From NCBI GenBank assembly GCA_964393575.1, contig CAYMUG010000005.1, forward strand, positions 1 to 38,654: DNA of 38,654 nucleotides, read 5' to 3'. Below are positions 8,032 to 14,908 of the stretch, one piece after another. A model generated the notes under the pieces. That model saw only the letters and a list, made by a program, of their open reading frames with translations, made no database searches and was not told the origin of the DNA. Position 1 is the stretch's first letter, and the number at the start of each line of letters is the position of its first letter. This DNA is from CAYMUG01 sp964393575 (GTDB lineage Bacteria; Patescibacteriota; Minisyncoccia; Spechtbacterales; 2-12-FULL-38-22). Position numbers and translations under genes: made by a program.

Positions 8032-8418
8032 TTATGTTTCATTATTATTACTTTCTTCAGTGTTACTGCTCTCAACAAATTCTATAATAGCCATAGGTGT
8101 GGCATCATGCTTTCGTATACCTTTTTTATGTATTCTCGTATAACCTCCCGGTCTATTTTTATATCTGGGAGCTATTTCATTAAGAAGTTTATTAGCGCTT
8201 TTGTCCGTAAATGCACGTGCTAACTCCCGCCGGGTAGCAAGAGAGTTATTCCGGCTTTTTGTTACCCATTTTTCAATATAAGGCCTTAATTCTTTAGCTT
8301 TGGGTTCGGTGGTTTCTATATATTCATTACGCACTAAAGCCTCCGCAAGGTTTCTTAGCAACGCTTCACGTTTGTCTCTTTCAAGATTAAATTTTTTTCC
8401 CTTGCTCCTTTTTTTCAT
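8032..8418 (-). CDS. rplQ: 50S ribosomal protein bL17
   Basis: bL17 lies near the peptide exit site. The N-terminus KFNLERDKREALLRNLAEAL and the segment RPGGYTRIHKKGIRKHDATPMAIIEFV near the C-terminus are diagnostic. The 128-residue length is normal. It begins 3 nt after the rpoA stop, as in the classical alpha operon. The first residues MKKRSKGKKFN are more basic than usual. No Shine-Dalgarno site is visible (AGTAATTT before the ATG), so it may be translated by coupling with rpoA. Confidence 0.96.
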   Translation of the reverse strand: MKKRSKGKKFNLERDKREALLRNLAEALVRNEYIETTEPKAKELRPYIEKWVTKSRNNSLATRRELARAFTDKSANKLLNEIAPRYKNRPGGYTRIHKKGIRKHDATPMAIIEFVESSNTEESNNNET

Positions 8419-8421
8419 AAA

Positions 8422-9267
8422 TTACTTCTTAGATGAATTTTTAGTGCTTTTTGTGGTCTTCGTACTACCCTGAGATTTTTTCGTAGATCCCTGAGATTTT
8501 TTCGTAGATCCCTGAGATTTCTTTCCGGTGCCGGAACTTGAAGACTTAGATGACGTTCCTTTAGTAGTTTTGGTTTCTTTGCCCTCTAATTCGGATAACA
8601 CCTTAAAATGTTCCACCAAAACGCTTGATGCTTTGGTAAACGCTTCTTCGGGAGAAATACTGCCATCCGTAGTTATGTCAAACAACAGTTTATTGTAATC
8701 GGTTCTTTCGCCAACTCGCATATTCTCTACTTCAAAATTAACTTTACGCACGGGACTAAAAATTGCATCTAAACTTATATGACCCACTTCTTTTTTCTCC
8801 TTTTCGTCTATATCTGCTTTCACGTAACCTAGGCCTTTTTCAGCTTGTAATTCCATCTCCAGTGAAGATTTACTGCTTGTTAATGTAGCCAGGTGCTTAT
8901 CTTTGTTCACTATCTCGGCCTGGCTTGGTGTTTCTATGTCCCCCGCTTTCACTTCTTTTTTGCCTTTAACTTTCAGGGTTAGAGTTTGCGGCTCATCTTC
9001 ATGGAGTTTAAGGCGTACTTGTTTGAGATTCAAACTTATTTCCATTACATCTTCAAGAACCCCCTCAATTGTAGTAAATTCGTGGGGAACATCTTTGATC
9101 TTTACAGACGTTATAGCCGCTCCGGATAAAGAAGAATATAAAACTCTTCTCAAGGCATTTCCTATAGTAGAACCAAAACCCGGGTATAACGCATTTATCT
9201 CTATAACCGAGCGGTTTTCCTCGGATTCAATAACTTTTGGTGATTGTGGTAGTGATACTTCTTCCAT
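8422..9267 (-). CDS. rpoA: RNA polymerase alpha subunit lacking the C-terminal domain
   Basis: The N-terminal domain that dimerises and nucleates core polymerase is complete: YPGFGSTIGNALRRVLYSSL near the start, IEGVLEDVMEISLNLK, and the later NFEVENMRVGERTDYNKLLF. After about residue 235 there is no alpha-CTD with helix-hairpin-helix motifs. Instead there is a tail of about 50 residues rich in Lys, Ser and Thr, with three near-identical KSQGSTK units encoded by 21-bp DNA repeats (about 8468-8525). I prefer the ATG at 9267; a GTG at 9288 is in frame but lies inside a stable hairpin. UP-element binding and activator contacts through alpha-CTD should be absent. Confidence 0.95.
   Translation of the reverse strand: MEEVSLPQSPKVIESEENRSVIEINALYPGFGSTIGNALRRVLYSSLSGAAITSVKIKDVPHEFTTIEGVLEDVMEISLNLKQVRLKLHEDEPQTLTLKVKGKKEVKAGDIETPSQAEIVNKDKHLATLTSSKSSLEMELQAEKGLGYVKADIDEKEKKEVGHISLDAIFSPVRKVNFEVENMRVGERTDYNKLLFDITTDGSISPEEAFTKASSVLVEHFKVLSELEGKETKTTKGTSSKSSSSGTGKKSQGSTKKSQGSTKKSQGSTKTTKSTKNSSKK
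8468..8525 (-). repeat. 21-bp tandem repeat in the rpoA tail
   Basis: Three copies of a 21-bp unit (CTGAGATTTTTTCGTAGATC plus one base, read on the plus strand) encode KSQGSTK repeats. The copies are nearly identical at DNA level, so they expanded recently or are kept uniform by slippage. Because the unit is a multiple of three, length changes stay in frame. Confidence 0.85.
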
Positions 9268-9420
9268 AATTTTTTGCTTGTCCCGCACCTTTCCGTAGGA
9301 ATAGGTGCGGGGTTCAACAAAACGCGGGTTATGCGGATAGTGTGCCTTGGCGCGGATTATGCTGATGAATTATCCGCATTTATCCGCTCAATCCGCATTA
9401 TCTGCGTCATAAGCTTAATT
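9268..9420 (-). repeat. Structured rpoA leader with TATCCGC repeats
   Basis: The spacer between rpsD and rpoA holds a hairpin CCCGCACCT/AGGTGCGGG (9282-9290 and 9303-9311) with an extra TTCC/GGAA stem inside. Next to it is a family of ATGCGGATA/TATCCGCAT inverted repeats (about 9332-9380) with several further TATCCGC, AATCCGC and TATCTGC variants. It could be an autoregulatory leader or another decayed foldback element. No T-run follows the hairpin on the minus strand, so a terminator is unlikely. Confidence 0.55.
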
Positions 9421-9906
9421 TTAACGTGAATAAAATTCAATAACTGATTGGAAATCCATAGGTTGTACTGACTCTCTGATGTCCGGCGCACTCTTTATTT
9501 CTGCTTCCATTTTGCTGGTGTTTACAGTAAGCCATTGAGGAGCTTCGTAGTTTTTCATTCTTAAGTCGTAATCGGAAAAAAGTCCCTTTTTCCTGCTGGA
9601 CTCTTTTACACTTAATTTGTCTCCTTTTTTTACCTGTATAGACGGTGTTCGCGCCTTACCGCCATTTATATAAATATGGCCATGACTTACCATTTGTCTA
9701 GCCATCTTACGTGTAGGTGCAAATCCTGCTCTAAAAACTGCACTATCCAGGCGGGACTCCAGAAGCATATAAACATTTTCAGGGGTACCACCTTTTTTAA
9801 AATATTTTTTAAATTGCCTTTCACGTAATCCGTACTCTTCACGAATTTTCTGTTTTTCGGCAAGTTGTTGTCCGTATTCTGATTTTTTTGTTCTTACTTG
9901 TGGCAT
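9421..9906 (-). CDS. rpsD: 30S ribosomal protein uS4, N-terminally short
   Basis: uS4 is a primary 16S rRNA-binding protein. The body is classical: SEYGQQLAEKQKIREEYGLRERQFKKYF (about 9-36), ESRLDSAVFRAGFAPTRKMARQMVSHGHIYING (about 51-83, the S4 RNA-binding domain) and a C-terminal IEFYSR. The length is 161 residues against about 200. The usual first 40 or so residues, which in many bacteria form a zinc-binding or extended N-domain, are missing, and no in-frame extension exists upstream. A start-proximal hairpin (9907-9934) directly precedes the ATG in place of a Shine-Dalgarno site. Confidence 0.96.
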   Translation of the reverse strand: MPQVRTKKSEYGQQLAEKQKIREEYGLRERQFKKYFKKGGTPENVYMLLESRLDSAVFRAGFAPTRKMARQMVSHGHIYINGGKARTPSIQVKKGDKLSVKESSRKKGLFSDYDLRMKNYEAPQWLTVNTSKMEAEIKSAPDIRESVQPMDFQSVIEFYSR

Positions 9907-9934
9907 AATTTTTGTTCGCTTCGCTCACAAAAAT
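9907..9934 (-). promoter_or_regulatory. Start-proximal hairpin before rpsD
   Basis: On the minus strand TTTTTGT and ACAAAAA pair around GAGCGAAGCGA and end 2-4 nt before the ATG. Near-identical structures precede the glycosyltransferase (2602-2630), rpsM (10956-10982) and the VirD4-like gene (25181-25204). It takes the place where a Shine-Dalgarno site would be. Confidence 0.6.
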
Positions 9935-10085
9935 ACTATAACAATAACTATGACTATTACACAGCGCTCGCGCAGCGAGCGCATTAGTTATCGCGCCTGC
10001 CTGCATGCCAATCGGCATGTAAACCGGCAGGCAGGCGCGATAATGTTATGGTTATGGTCATTGTCATAGTGCGAGCGTAAGCGAG
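9935..10085 (-). repeat. Modular foldback element, copy 1 (rpsK-rpsD)
   Basis: The layers are: hexamer arm (ACTATAACAATAACTATGAC), hairpin GCGCTCGC-GCA-GCGAGCGC (9964-9982), ATTAG, then a perfect 17-bp stem TTATCGCGCCTGCCTGC (9988-10004 with 10027-10043). The stem encloses an ATGCC/GGCAT hairpin. The closing hexamer arm (GTTATG, GTTATG, GTCATT, GTCATA) follows. The string GCGCAGCGAGCGCATTAG is shared with copies at 22189 and 28822, and the inner cargo differs in each. Confidence 0.8.
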
Positions 10086-10099
10086 CTTAAATAATTACT

Positions 10100-10537
10100 C
10101 TATACTCTTCTTGGTTTGGGGGGTTTACAGCCGTTATAAGGCACAGGAGTTACATCTTTCATTGATATAACATTAAGCCCTTTGCCTGTAAGCGCACGCA
10201 TCGCGGAATATCTTCCCGCACCTATTCCTTTTACAAATATATTTACTTCGTTTATTTGGACCTTCTCAAGCTTATCCATAAGTATATCTACAACCCTGGA
10301 TGCGGCATAGGGGGTTGCCTTCCTGGGGCCTTTAAAACCTGCACTGCCCGCAGAAGACCAAGCTAAAACATTTCCGGCGGCATCAGTTGCTGTTAAGTAA
10401 GTGTTGTTATAAGTAGCATTGATGTAAATATTAGCTATATCCAACACTTTGCGCTTTTTTTTCTTTTTCGACTGAGACGCCTTTTCCTCGTCTACCTCGC
10501 CGCCCCCTTCAATTTTTGCAATACGTTTTTTCCCCAT
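10100..10537 (-). CDS. rpsK: 30S ribosomal protein uS11
   Basis: uS11 forms part of the small-subunit platform. Motifs are IANIYINATYNNTYLTATDAAGNVLAWSSAG (about 34-64), GFKGPRKATPYAA, and the C-terminal MKDVTPVPYNGCKPPKPRRV. It is 145 residues long against about 130 because of a Lys-rich N-terminal extension (SQSKKKKKRK). It sits between rpsM and rpsD as in other alpha operons. The start follows ATTAAATTAT and has no Shine-Dalgarno site. Confidence 0.97.
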   Translation of the reverse strand: MGKKRIAKIEGGGEVDEEKASQSKKKKKRKVLDIANIYINATYNNTYLTATDAAGNVLAWSSAGSAGFKGPRKATPYAASRVVDILMDKLEKVQINEVNIFVKGIGAGRYSAMRALTGKGLNVISMKDVTPVPYNGCKPPKPRRV

Positions 10538-10605
10538 ATAATTTAATTTATTCTATTAGATATTGGTTTGTCATATGTCATTGGTCATTGGTCATTGGTT
10601 ATTGA
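10538..10605 (-). repeat. 7-base periodic spacer rpsM-rpsK
   Basis: CATTGGT is repeated with small changes (TCATATG, TCATTGG, TCATTGG, TCATTGG, TTATTGA). It is the closest intergenic relative of the array found inside the mnmA coding sequence at 18328-18358. It contains no gene. Confidence 0.65.
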
Positions 10606-10953
10606 CTATTTACTTCTCCGTGCTGTTCTGGAATTTGTCTTTGTTCTCTGTCCGCGGGCAGGTAAATTTTTTCCGTGTCTTATACCTCTATACGATCCTA
10701 TATTTTTTAATCGCTTTATATTGTCGTTAACCTCCCGACGTAAGTCACCTTCAACTACAAAGCCCTCATCTTCAATAACCCTTCTGATTTTATTTATCTC
10801 TTCATTTGTAAGTTTACTGGCACGTTTTTCAGAATCAACTTTAGCTTTTTCTAAAATCTTATCACTAAGCGAACTCCCTATGCCGAATATATAGGTTAAA
10901 GATACTTTTATTTTTTTATCGTCGGGTATTTGTACTCCTGCTATACGAGCCAT
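10606..10953 (-). CDS. rpsM: 30S ribosomal protein uS13
   Basis: uS13 sits in the head of the small subunit and contacts the P-site tRNA and uL5. It begins MARIAGVQIPDDKKIKVSLTY and carries the helix-two-turn-helix IFGIGSSLSDKIL (about 23-35). The C-terminal region has SYRGIRHGKNLPARGQRTKTNSRTARR, the family signature. At 115 residues the length is normal. A start-proximal hairpin with inner stem GCC-GAA-GGC precedes the ATG by a few bases, and no Shine-Dalgarno site is visible. Confidence 0.97.
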   Translation of the reverse strand: MARIAGVQIPDDKKIKVSLTYIFGIGSSLSDKILEKAKVDSEKRASKLTNEEINKIRRVIEDEGFVVEGDLRREVNDNIKRLKNIGSYRGIRHGKNLPARGQRTKTNSRTARRSK

Positions 10954-11101
10954 AATTTTATTCGCCTTCGGCTCACAAAAACATTTGACTTTTAACCTTT
11001 AACTTTTGACTGCGCTCGCTTTGCGAGCGTCCCGAAAATCGCGAAGCGATTTTGTTAAATGTCAGGTGTCAAATGTCAAATGTAAGGTGGGCGTAGTAAG
11101 C
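10954..11101 (-). repeat. Foldback element with 7-base arms (rpmJ-rpsM)
   Basis: After the start-proximal hairpin of rpsM the spacer has a heptamer arm (ATTTGAC, TTTTAAC, CTTTAAC, TTTTGAC). Two perfect core hairpins follow: CGCTCGC-TTT-GCGAGCG (about 11013-11029) and AAAATCGC-GAA-GCGATTTT (about 11035-11053). A complementary heptamer arm (GTTAAAT, GTCAGGT, GTCAAAT, GTCAAAT) closes it. The plan matches the 6-base elements but the period is seven. Confidence 0.7.
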
Positions 11102-11218
11102 TTACTTCTGTCTCTGCTTATGCTTAGGATTCGTCTTACAAATTACATATACACGACCTTTTCTTCGTACCAGCTTACACTGTTTACAAATTTGTTTAAC
11201 AGAACTTCGTACTTTCAT
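11102..11218 (-). CDS. rpmJ: 50S ribosomal protein bL36
   Basis: This 38-residue zinc-ribbon protein starts MKVRSSVKQICKQCKLVRRK. The presumed zinc ligands are Cys11, Cys14, Cys27 and His33, so it is the zinc-binding form. The standard start at 11218 gives exactly the family length. An in-frame ATG at 11311 would add 31 residues encoded by hairpin DNA, which I reject. It lies between infA and rpsM in the usual order. The 180-base region before it is unusually structured. Confidence 0.95.
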   Translation of the reverse strand: MKVRSSVKQICKQCKLVRRKGRVYVICKTNPKHKQRQK

Positions 11219-11398
11219 GCCATAATTCTCGGCGAGGCGTTGAGTGTAACGAAACGCCGAAACGTTAGAATTATGAGTACCCTGAGTAGCGAAGCTACGA
11301 AGGGTTACCATAATTTAAGGTAGCTCCTCCCCGCCTCCCGGCGGGTCGGAGTCCTCACAATTCTTACAAAATCACAGATTTTGAGAATTGTGGGAAGT
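11219..11398 (-). promoter_or_regulatory. Four-hairpin structured leader between infA and rpmJ
   Basis: Four stacked inverted repeats fill the spacer. CATAATTCT/AGAATTATG (11221-11275) encloses CGGCG/CGCCG and CGTT/AACG. GTACCCT/AGGGTTAC (11277-11308) encloses GTAGC-GAA-GCTAC. A CCCCGCC/GGCGGG hairpin with a GGAG-type outer stem lies at 11324-11352. CACAATTC/GAATTGTG (11356-11392) encloses CAAAATC/GATTTTG. Nothing separates the last arm from the rpmJ start but two bases. It could control rpmJ translation or be stacked mobile palindromes; sequence alone does not decide. Confidence 0.6.
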
Positions 11399-11617
11399 TT
11401 ATTTGTACCTATAAACAATACGACCGCGGTCATCATTGGGTCCAATTGCTACGTCTACCTTGTCACCTACCAGAATTCTTATCCTGTGCATACGCATTTT
11501 CCCTGACAAATATGCCAGAACTTCCCGTCCGTCTTCAAGCTCCACCCTAAACAATGTATTGGGAAGAGCTTCTACGACAGTTCCTCGCACCGCGTCGTCT
11601 TTATTGCTTTTTGTCAT
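11399..11617 (-). CDS. infA: Translation initiation factor IF-1
   Basis: This 72-residue OB-fold protein has VRGTVVEALPNTLFRVELEDGREVLAYLSGKMRMHRIRI and GDKVDVAIGPNDDRGRIVYRYK, the full IF-1 signature. It blocks the ribosomal A site during initiation. It heads the alpha-operon cluster as in many bacteria. A promoter 13 bases upstream leaves a leader of only about six bases, so translation is probably leaderless or nearly so; no Shine-Dalgarno site exists. Confidence 0.97.
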   Translation of the reverse strand: MTKSNKDDAVRGTVVEALPNTLFRVELEDGREVLAYLSGKMRMHRIRILVGDKVDVAIGPNDDRGRIVYRYK

Positions 11618-11629
11618 ATTGACTTGTAA

Positions 11630-11658
11630 AGAATAACAAATGTATAATTTTTGGTCAA
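11630..11658 (-). promoter_or_regulatory. Promoter of the infA ribosomal operon
   Basis: On the minus strand TTGACC (11653-11658), a 17-base spacer and TATTCT (11630-11635). The -35 box is preceded by GGGG from a large hairpin, giving GGGGTTGACC. The predicted transcript would start about 6 bases before the infA ATG. Confidence 0.75.
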
Positions 11659-11707
11659 CCCCGCACCCTTTAAATTAGCCACAATGGCCAATTTAAAGGG
11701 TGCGGGG
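11659..11707. repeat. Large perfect inverted repeat abutting the infA -35 box
   Basis: Eighteen-base perfect arms (11659-11676 and 11690-11707, beginning CCCCGCACCC) flank a further GCCA-CAA-TGGC stem. Its edge touches the -35 box. It may terminate transcription from the upstream surface-protein gene, although no T-run follows on the minus strand, or it may act at DNA level as a cruciform. Confidence 0.75.
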
Positions 11708-11774
11708 CAAGCTCATACCTACACAATAAAAAGAAGGAAAACGTGATTTTTATAGTTGCGAATCAATATAAAAA

Positions 11775-13475
11775 TTAAAGTTCAGCATTATATTCTACCC
11801 TTACCTCAATATCTTCTTCACTTGAGGGAATGTTTTTGACCCAAAACGGCCAAAATCTGACTTGTGCCTTTTCCAAATCATCACGAGAGGATAAAATTTT
11901 TCTAACTTCAACTTCTCCTCTGCCCTTGATTTTATCAACTAATGCATCAACACCAACCTTTTTATTGTAAATCTGTGAAATATCAGTTTCAACCTCGGCC
12001 ACTCCTTCCTGAAAATCAAGTTCTTTTACCGTATAATCTATTCTATTTTTGTCTGATAATTCAAACTCTTCAGCATATTCGCTTTCGTTGTTGAAACGAT
12101 AGCTGATGGCTTCGTTGATATGGTCGGGCTGAATCAAAAAGGCGCGCGCTAAAGCAGTGACATTCACATCAAATACCTCCCCTTCTCCGGCGTCAATTTC
12201 AAAATTTTCAATACTTACATCCATAGAGTCGGGTATTACCTTGAGGTCTTCCGGCATTTCTTCCTTCAGCGCTGCCTCCACCTCAGGAAGAAAATCTTCG
12301 TTGACTTTTTCTCTTGCATCACTCTCGTCTTGATCTGTAATAACAGATCGTTGGCCTATTAAACCTCCTTCCATTGGTTCTTTGCTTTCTCCGTAAAATC
12401 CGTAATATTTGTCAGTGCCCTTGAATCCCGGGATTGAAAATGTGGTTGGGTCAATATTATATTCTTCTCCCGGCTCTGCCGCTCTAACCTGAACAGTTAT
12501 ACTACTCGGTACTATGTCTCCGTTTTCCACCCTAGCTCCGGGTACCTGAACCGTCTCTGTTGTTCTGAAGAGCTTTCCTCCGGAAGAAATAAACCTTGTA
12601 TTTTGTACCAACGTCTGCGGTGCTGAATTATATTCATTATAAACCTCTATAGTGCCTTCCGCCCTCTCTTCCACATTTTCTGTTCCGGTAGCTTGAAAGG
12701 TGAAGGTCTTTTCCTGTTCTTTCCGTGTGATTTGCGCCGGAATTACTCCTGTTTCATAGTCAGAAGAAGTAATATTGGCGTCAGCAACAAAGTTAAGGGT
12801 GAAATCCTCTTTCGCTGTACCGGGATTAAGAATAACAGTGGCTTTGGGAAGAATATTGGTGGCAACAAAATACAGACCAAATAAAATAACAATACCTGCT
12901 AATGCAAAAGCAGATTTTTTGGGGCTCTTTTTAAATAAACCTCCGGGAATATGTACAGCACGTGCTAAGCCCGAAAACAAAGCGGATAACCACGAAAAAG
13001 AAATTCTTATGCGTTTAGGGGATTTTTTGGAAGTTTTGTGCTTTTCTTTCGGTTGATTAGGTTGTTGTTTGGGTGGAGCACCTACGGACTTTTCAGGTTT
13101 TTCGGTTTTTTTCGTTTTATGTGGAGCAGGAGTTTTCTCCTGTTCAGGTTTAGGAGGTATAATATCTTGTACCTTTTTTAAATCAGATGCTGGTCCTGGG
13201 GCGGGCTTGGGCTTTTCTTTATCTATTTTTTCAGTCACGCGAAGGGCCGCTTTTCCGGCAAGGGTTTGTATGCGTTCATCTTCTGTAACAATTGTTACCC
13301 TTTTATTTACACTATCGGCTTCACGCTTTATTAAACGAAAATTTAAAACATTCTGCGCCACATATGAATTCTCCGGAACTACCAGATAAACATTTTCCTC
13401 GCTACTATTAACTATACTGTCAATGATGGAAGCGAGTTCGTCGGAGGATCTTATTTGTATAATATTTTTACTCAT
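11775..13475 (-). CDS. Single-pass membrane protein with large outer region (baseplate J/gp47-like in this radiation)
   Basis: The protein has 566 residues. Residues 1-80 form a compact alpha/beta domain (YLVVPENSYVAQNVLNFRLI, RVTIVTEDERIQTLAGKAA). A Pro/Lys-rich linker spans about 85-155 and one membrane helix about 188-209. The remaining 350 or so residues are beta-rich and face outward (for example GTIEVYNEYNSAPQTLVQNT). I recall similar proteins in candidate-phyla genomes being labelled baseplate J-like, but the function is unknown. It overlaps the upstream FtsA/PilM-like gene by 8 nt (ATGAGTAA), which argues for translational coupling and possibly a shared complex. Confidence 0.7.
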   Translation of the reverse strand: MSKNIIQIRSSDELASIIDSIVNSSEENVYLVVPENSYVAQNVLNFRLIKREADSVNKRVTIVTEDERIQTLAGKAALRVTEKIDKEKPKPAPGPASDLKKVQDIIPPKPEQEKTPAPHKTKKTEKPEKSVGAPPKQQPNQPKEKHKTSKKSPKRIRISFSWLSALFSGLARAVHIPGGLFKKSPKKSAFALAGIVILFGLYFVATNILPKATVILNPGTAKEDFTLNFVADANITSSDYETGVIPAQITRKEQEKTFTFQATGTENVEERAEGTIEVYNEYNSAPQTLVQNTRFISSGGKLFRTTETVQVPGARVENGDIVPSSITVQVRAAEPGEEYNIDPTTFSIPGFKGTDKYYGFYGESKEPMEGGLIGQRSVITDQDESDAREKVNEDFLPEVEAALKEEMPEDLKVIPDSMDVSIENFEIDAGEGEVFDVNVTALARAFLIQPDHINEAISYRFNNESEYAEEFELSDKNRIDYTVKELDFQEGVAEVETDISQIYNKKVGVDALVDKIKGRGEVEVRKILSSRDDLEKAQVRFWPFWVKNIPSSEEDIEVRVEYNAEL

Positions 13476-14736
13476 GAATCAGTTTTACCATTCTATTCAA
13501 TATACCGGAAATCATATCGGGTTTTTCTAAGTGGGTACGTGTTACATGCCCCGTTATACCTAAAATTGAAATCAGTTGAGAGTCCGGGATGGCAAGATTC
13601 TCTATGGAAACATCTTGAAAATCCTCGGCGTTTAACCGATGAAGTTTAGGAGGAGAGGTAAAAGATAATTCCTGTTTCCATTTGCGTTTTTTTATTATAC
13701 CATCCATAAGCGGTATACTGCTTCCTCCTCCGTATAAATATATATTAGGCGGCAATAAAGTGGTTTTTGAAAATTCTTTCAAACTAACCTCAAAACCATT
13801 TAAAAACAGTGAGAGATCGGTACTAAGAATCTTTTGTATTTCTTCACGGGCTTTATGGCTTAACTCTCCCCTGGAATATCTTAATTTAATATTTTCTGCT
13901 TCCCAAAATCCTATGTTCATCCGGGAGGCAATTTTTTTTGTAAAAGATTCCCCTCCGAAAGAAAAGGTGTGGATATTTTCAAACCTGCCCTTGCGCGCTA
14001 AACTTACTCTTGTAGTTTTTCCTCCTATATCTACTATTATACCTTCAAACTCTTGATCCGTTAGATTGGCGAGAGAATTAAAAACAGCATACGGCTCATA
14101 TACAATACCTTTCAAATTCAATTTCATATCCGCGGCTATATTTTCAAAGAATTTTTTATAAAATTTAGGAAGATAGGCATTAAAAAGAATAACTTGCACT
14201 TCAGAACCTTCAAATCCTATGGGGTTTTTAACACTATACCCATCAATTTTAACATCCTGCACATAAGAGTTTATTAACGCGACTCCATTTGCTTTATAAC
14301 CACTATCTCTGACAAATTTTTTTCTTATATCTTCATAGGCCTTAACTTCGGCGTTATGTATTATGTTTTTAATCTCTCTTAAATCAAGTTCCTTGCTTTT
14401 CTCCTCTCTTTTGTGCATATAAGAAAAAGTATGGCCGTTCACCATCTCGGAAGCAATACCTATATACAAGTCCTTAGATTTGCTGCCGGCGCTGCCCAAA
14501 GAAGAAAAGGCGCTTTTTATAGTCCGGAGTGCCTGTTCAGTTTCCATTAAATTGTCGGTATTATCCTGGTGCTTCGGATGAATCTCCTCCGATATTTTTG
14601 AAATATTTACTGTCTTTTCGCTCCCTGAAATTTCCACAGGAGCTACTTTAACACTACTTCGTCCGTAATCTAAAACGTAAAAATATTCTTTAGATGAGGT
14701 AAATATATCTTTAAATCTGTTTAAAAACTTTGCCAT
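13468..14736 (-). CDS. FtsA/PilM-like actin-fold ATPase
   Basis: This 422-residue protein has the actin-type ATPase layout: phosphate-1 YFYVLDYGRSSVKVAPVEI (about 18-36), phosphate-2 EGIIVDIGGKTTRVSLARKG (about 229-248) and adenosine IYLYGGGSSIPLMDGI (about 330-345). It resembles PilM and FtsA, which link cytoplasmic filaments to membrane partners. No other pilus assembly gene lies nearby; the coupled downstream gene encodes a single-pass surface protein, so that is the likely partner (inference). A TGTTATAAT extended -10 box ends 8 bases before the ATG, so the transcript is probably leaderless. FtsA itself is less likely, since no amphipathic C-terminal helix is obvious. Confidence 0.75.
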   Translation of the reverse strand: MAKFLNRFKDIFTSSKEYFYVLDYGRSSVKVAPVEISGSEKTVNISKISEEIHPKHQDNTDNLMETEQALRTIKSAFSSLGSAGSKSKDLYIGIASEMVNGHTFSYMHKREEKSKELDLREIKNIIHNAEVKAYEDIRKKFVRDSGYKANGVALINSYVQDVKIDGYSVKNPIGFEGSEVQVILFNAYLPKFYKKFFENIAADMKLNLKGIVYEPYAVFNSLANLTDQEFEGIIVDIGGKTTRVSLARKGRFENIHTFSFGGESFTKKIASRMNIGFWEAENIKLRYSRGELSHKAREEIQKILSTDLSLFLNGFEVSLKEFSKTTLLPPNIYLYGGGSSIPLMDGIIKKRKWKQELSFTSPPKLHRLNAEDFQDVSIENLAIPDSQLISILGITGHVTRTHLEKPDMISGILNRMVKLIHE

Positions 14737-14744
14737 TGGTTGAC

Positions 14745-14753
14745 ATTATAACA
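14745..14753 (-). promoter_or_regulatory. Extended -10 promoter before the FtsA/PilM-like gene
   Basis: TGTTATAAT on the minus strand, with TATAAT at 14745-14750. No convincing -35 box is seen 17 bases upstream. The predicted transcript start falls at or within 2 bases of the ATG at 14736. Confidence 0.55.
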
Positions 14754-14799
14754 TACTGAGGTTTAGTGAGTAGTAATTTATTAATTCCTAAACAAATCC

Positions 14800-14908
14800 C
14801 TGCCTATCAGCAGGCAGGGCATCCGTTAAGAAATACACTGACATTGACATTAACAAATTCTCTCAGTGTTAGTGTCATTGACCCATTACGTATTACACAT
14901 TACACCGA
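14800..14908. repeat. Palindrome and periodic spacer alaS-pilM-like
   Basis: CCCTGCCT/AGGCAGGG with a 6-base loop lies near 14804-14825. ACACTGA/TCAGTGT follows at about 14835-14869, and then heptamers (TCATTGA, CCCATTA, CGTATTA, CACATTA). The mix of a GC palindrome with short-period arms matches the other spacers. Confidence 0.55.

Noticed and set aside
9268..9288. GTG start of rpoA at 9288
   Set aside because: It lies within a stable hairpin, and the ATG at 9267 gives a more usual N-terminus; it cannot be fully excluded.
9935..10085. Foldback elements as insertion sequences
   Set aside because: They are under 200 bases and encode no transposase, and no target duplications are evident. A non-autonomous element remains possible and is listed as a finding.
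11219..11311. N-terminal extension of bL36 from the ATG at 11311
   Set aside because: The extension is encoded by hairpin DNA, and bL36 is normally 37-38 residues. The standard start at 11218 fits exactly.
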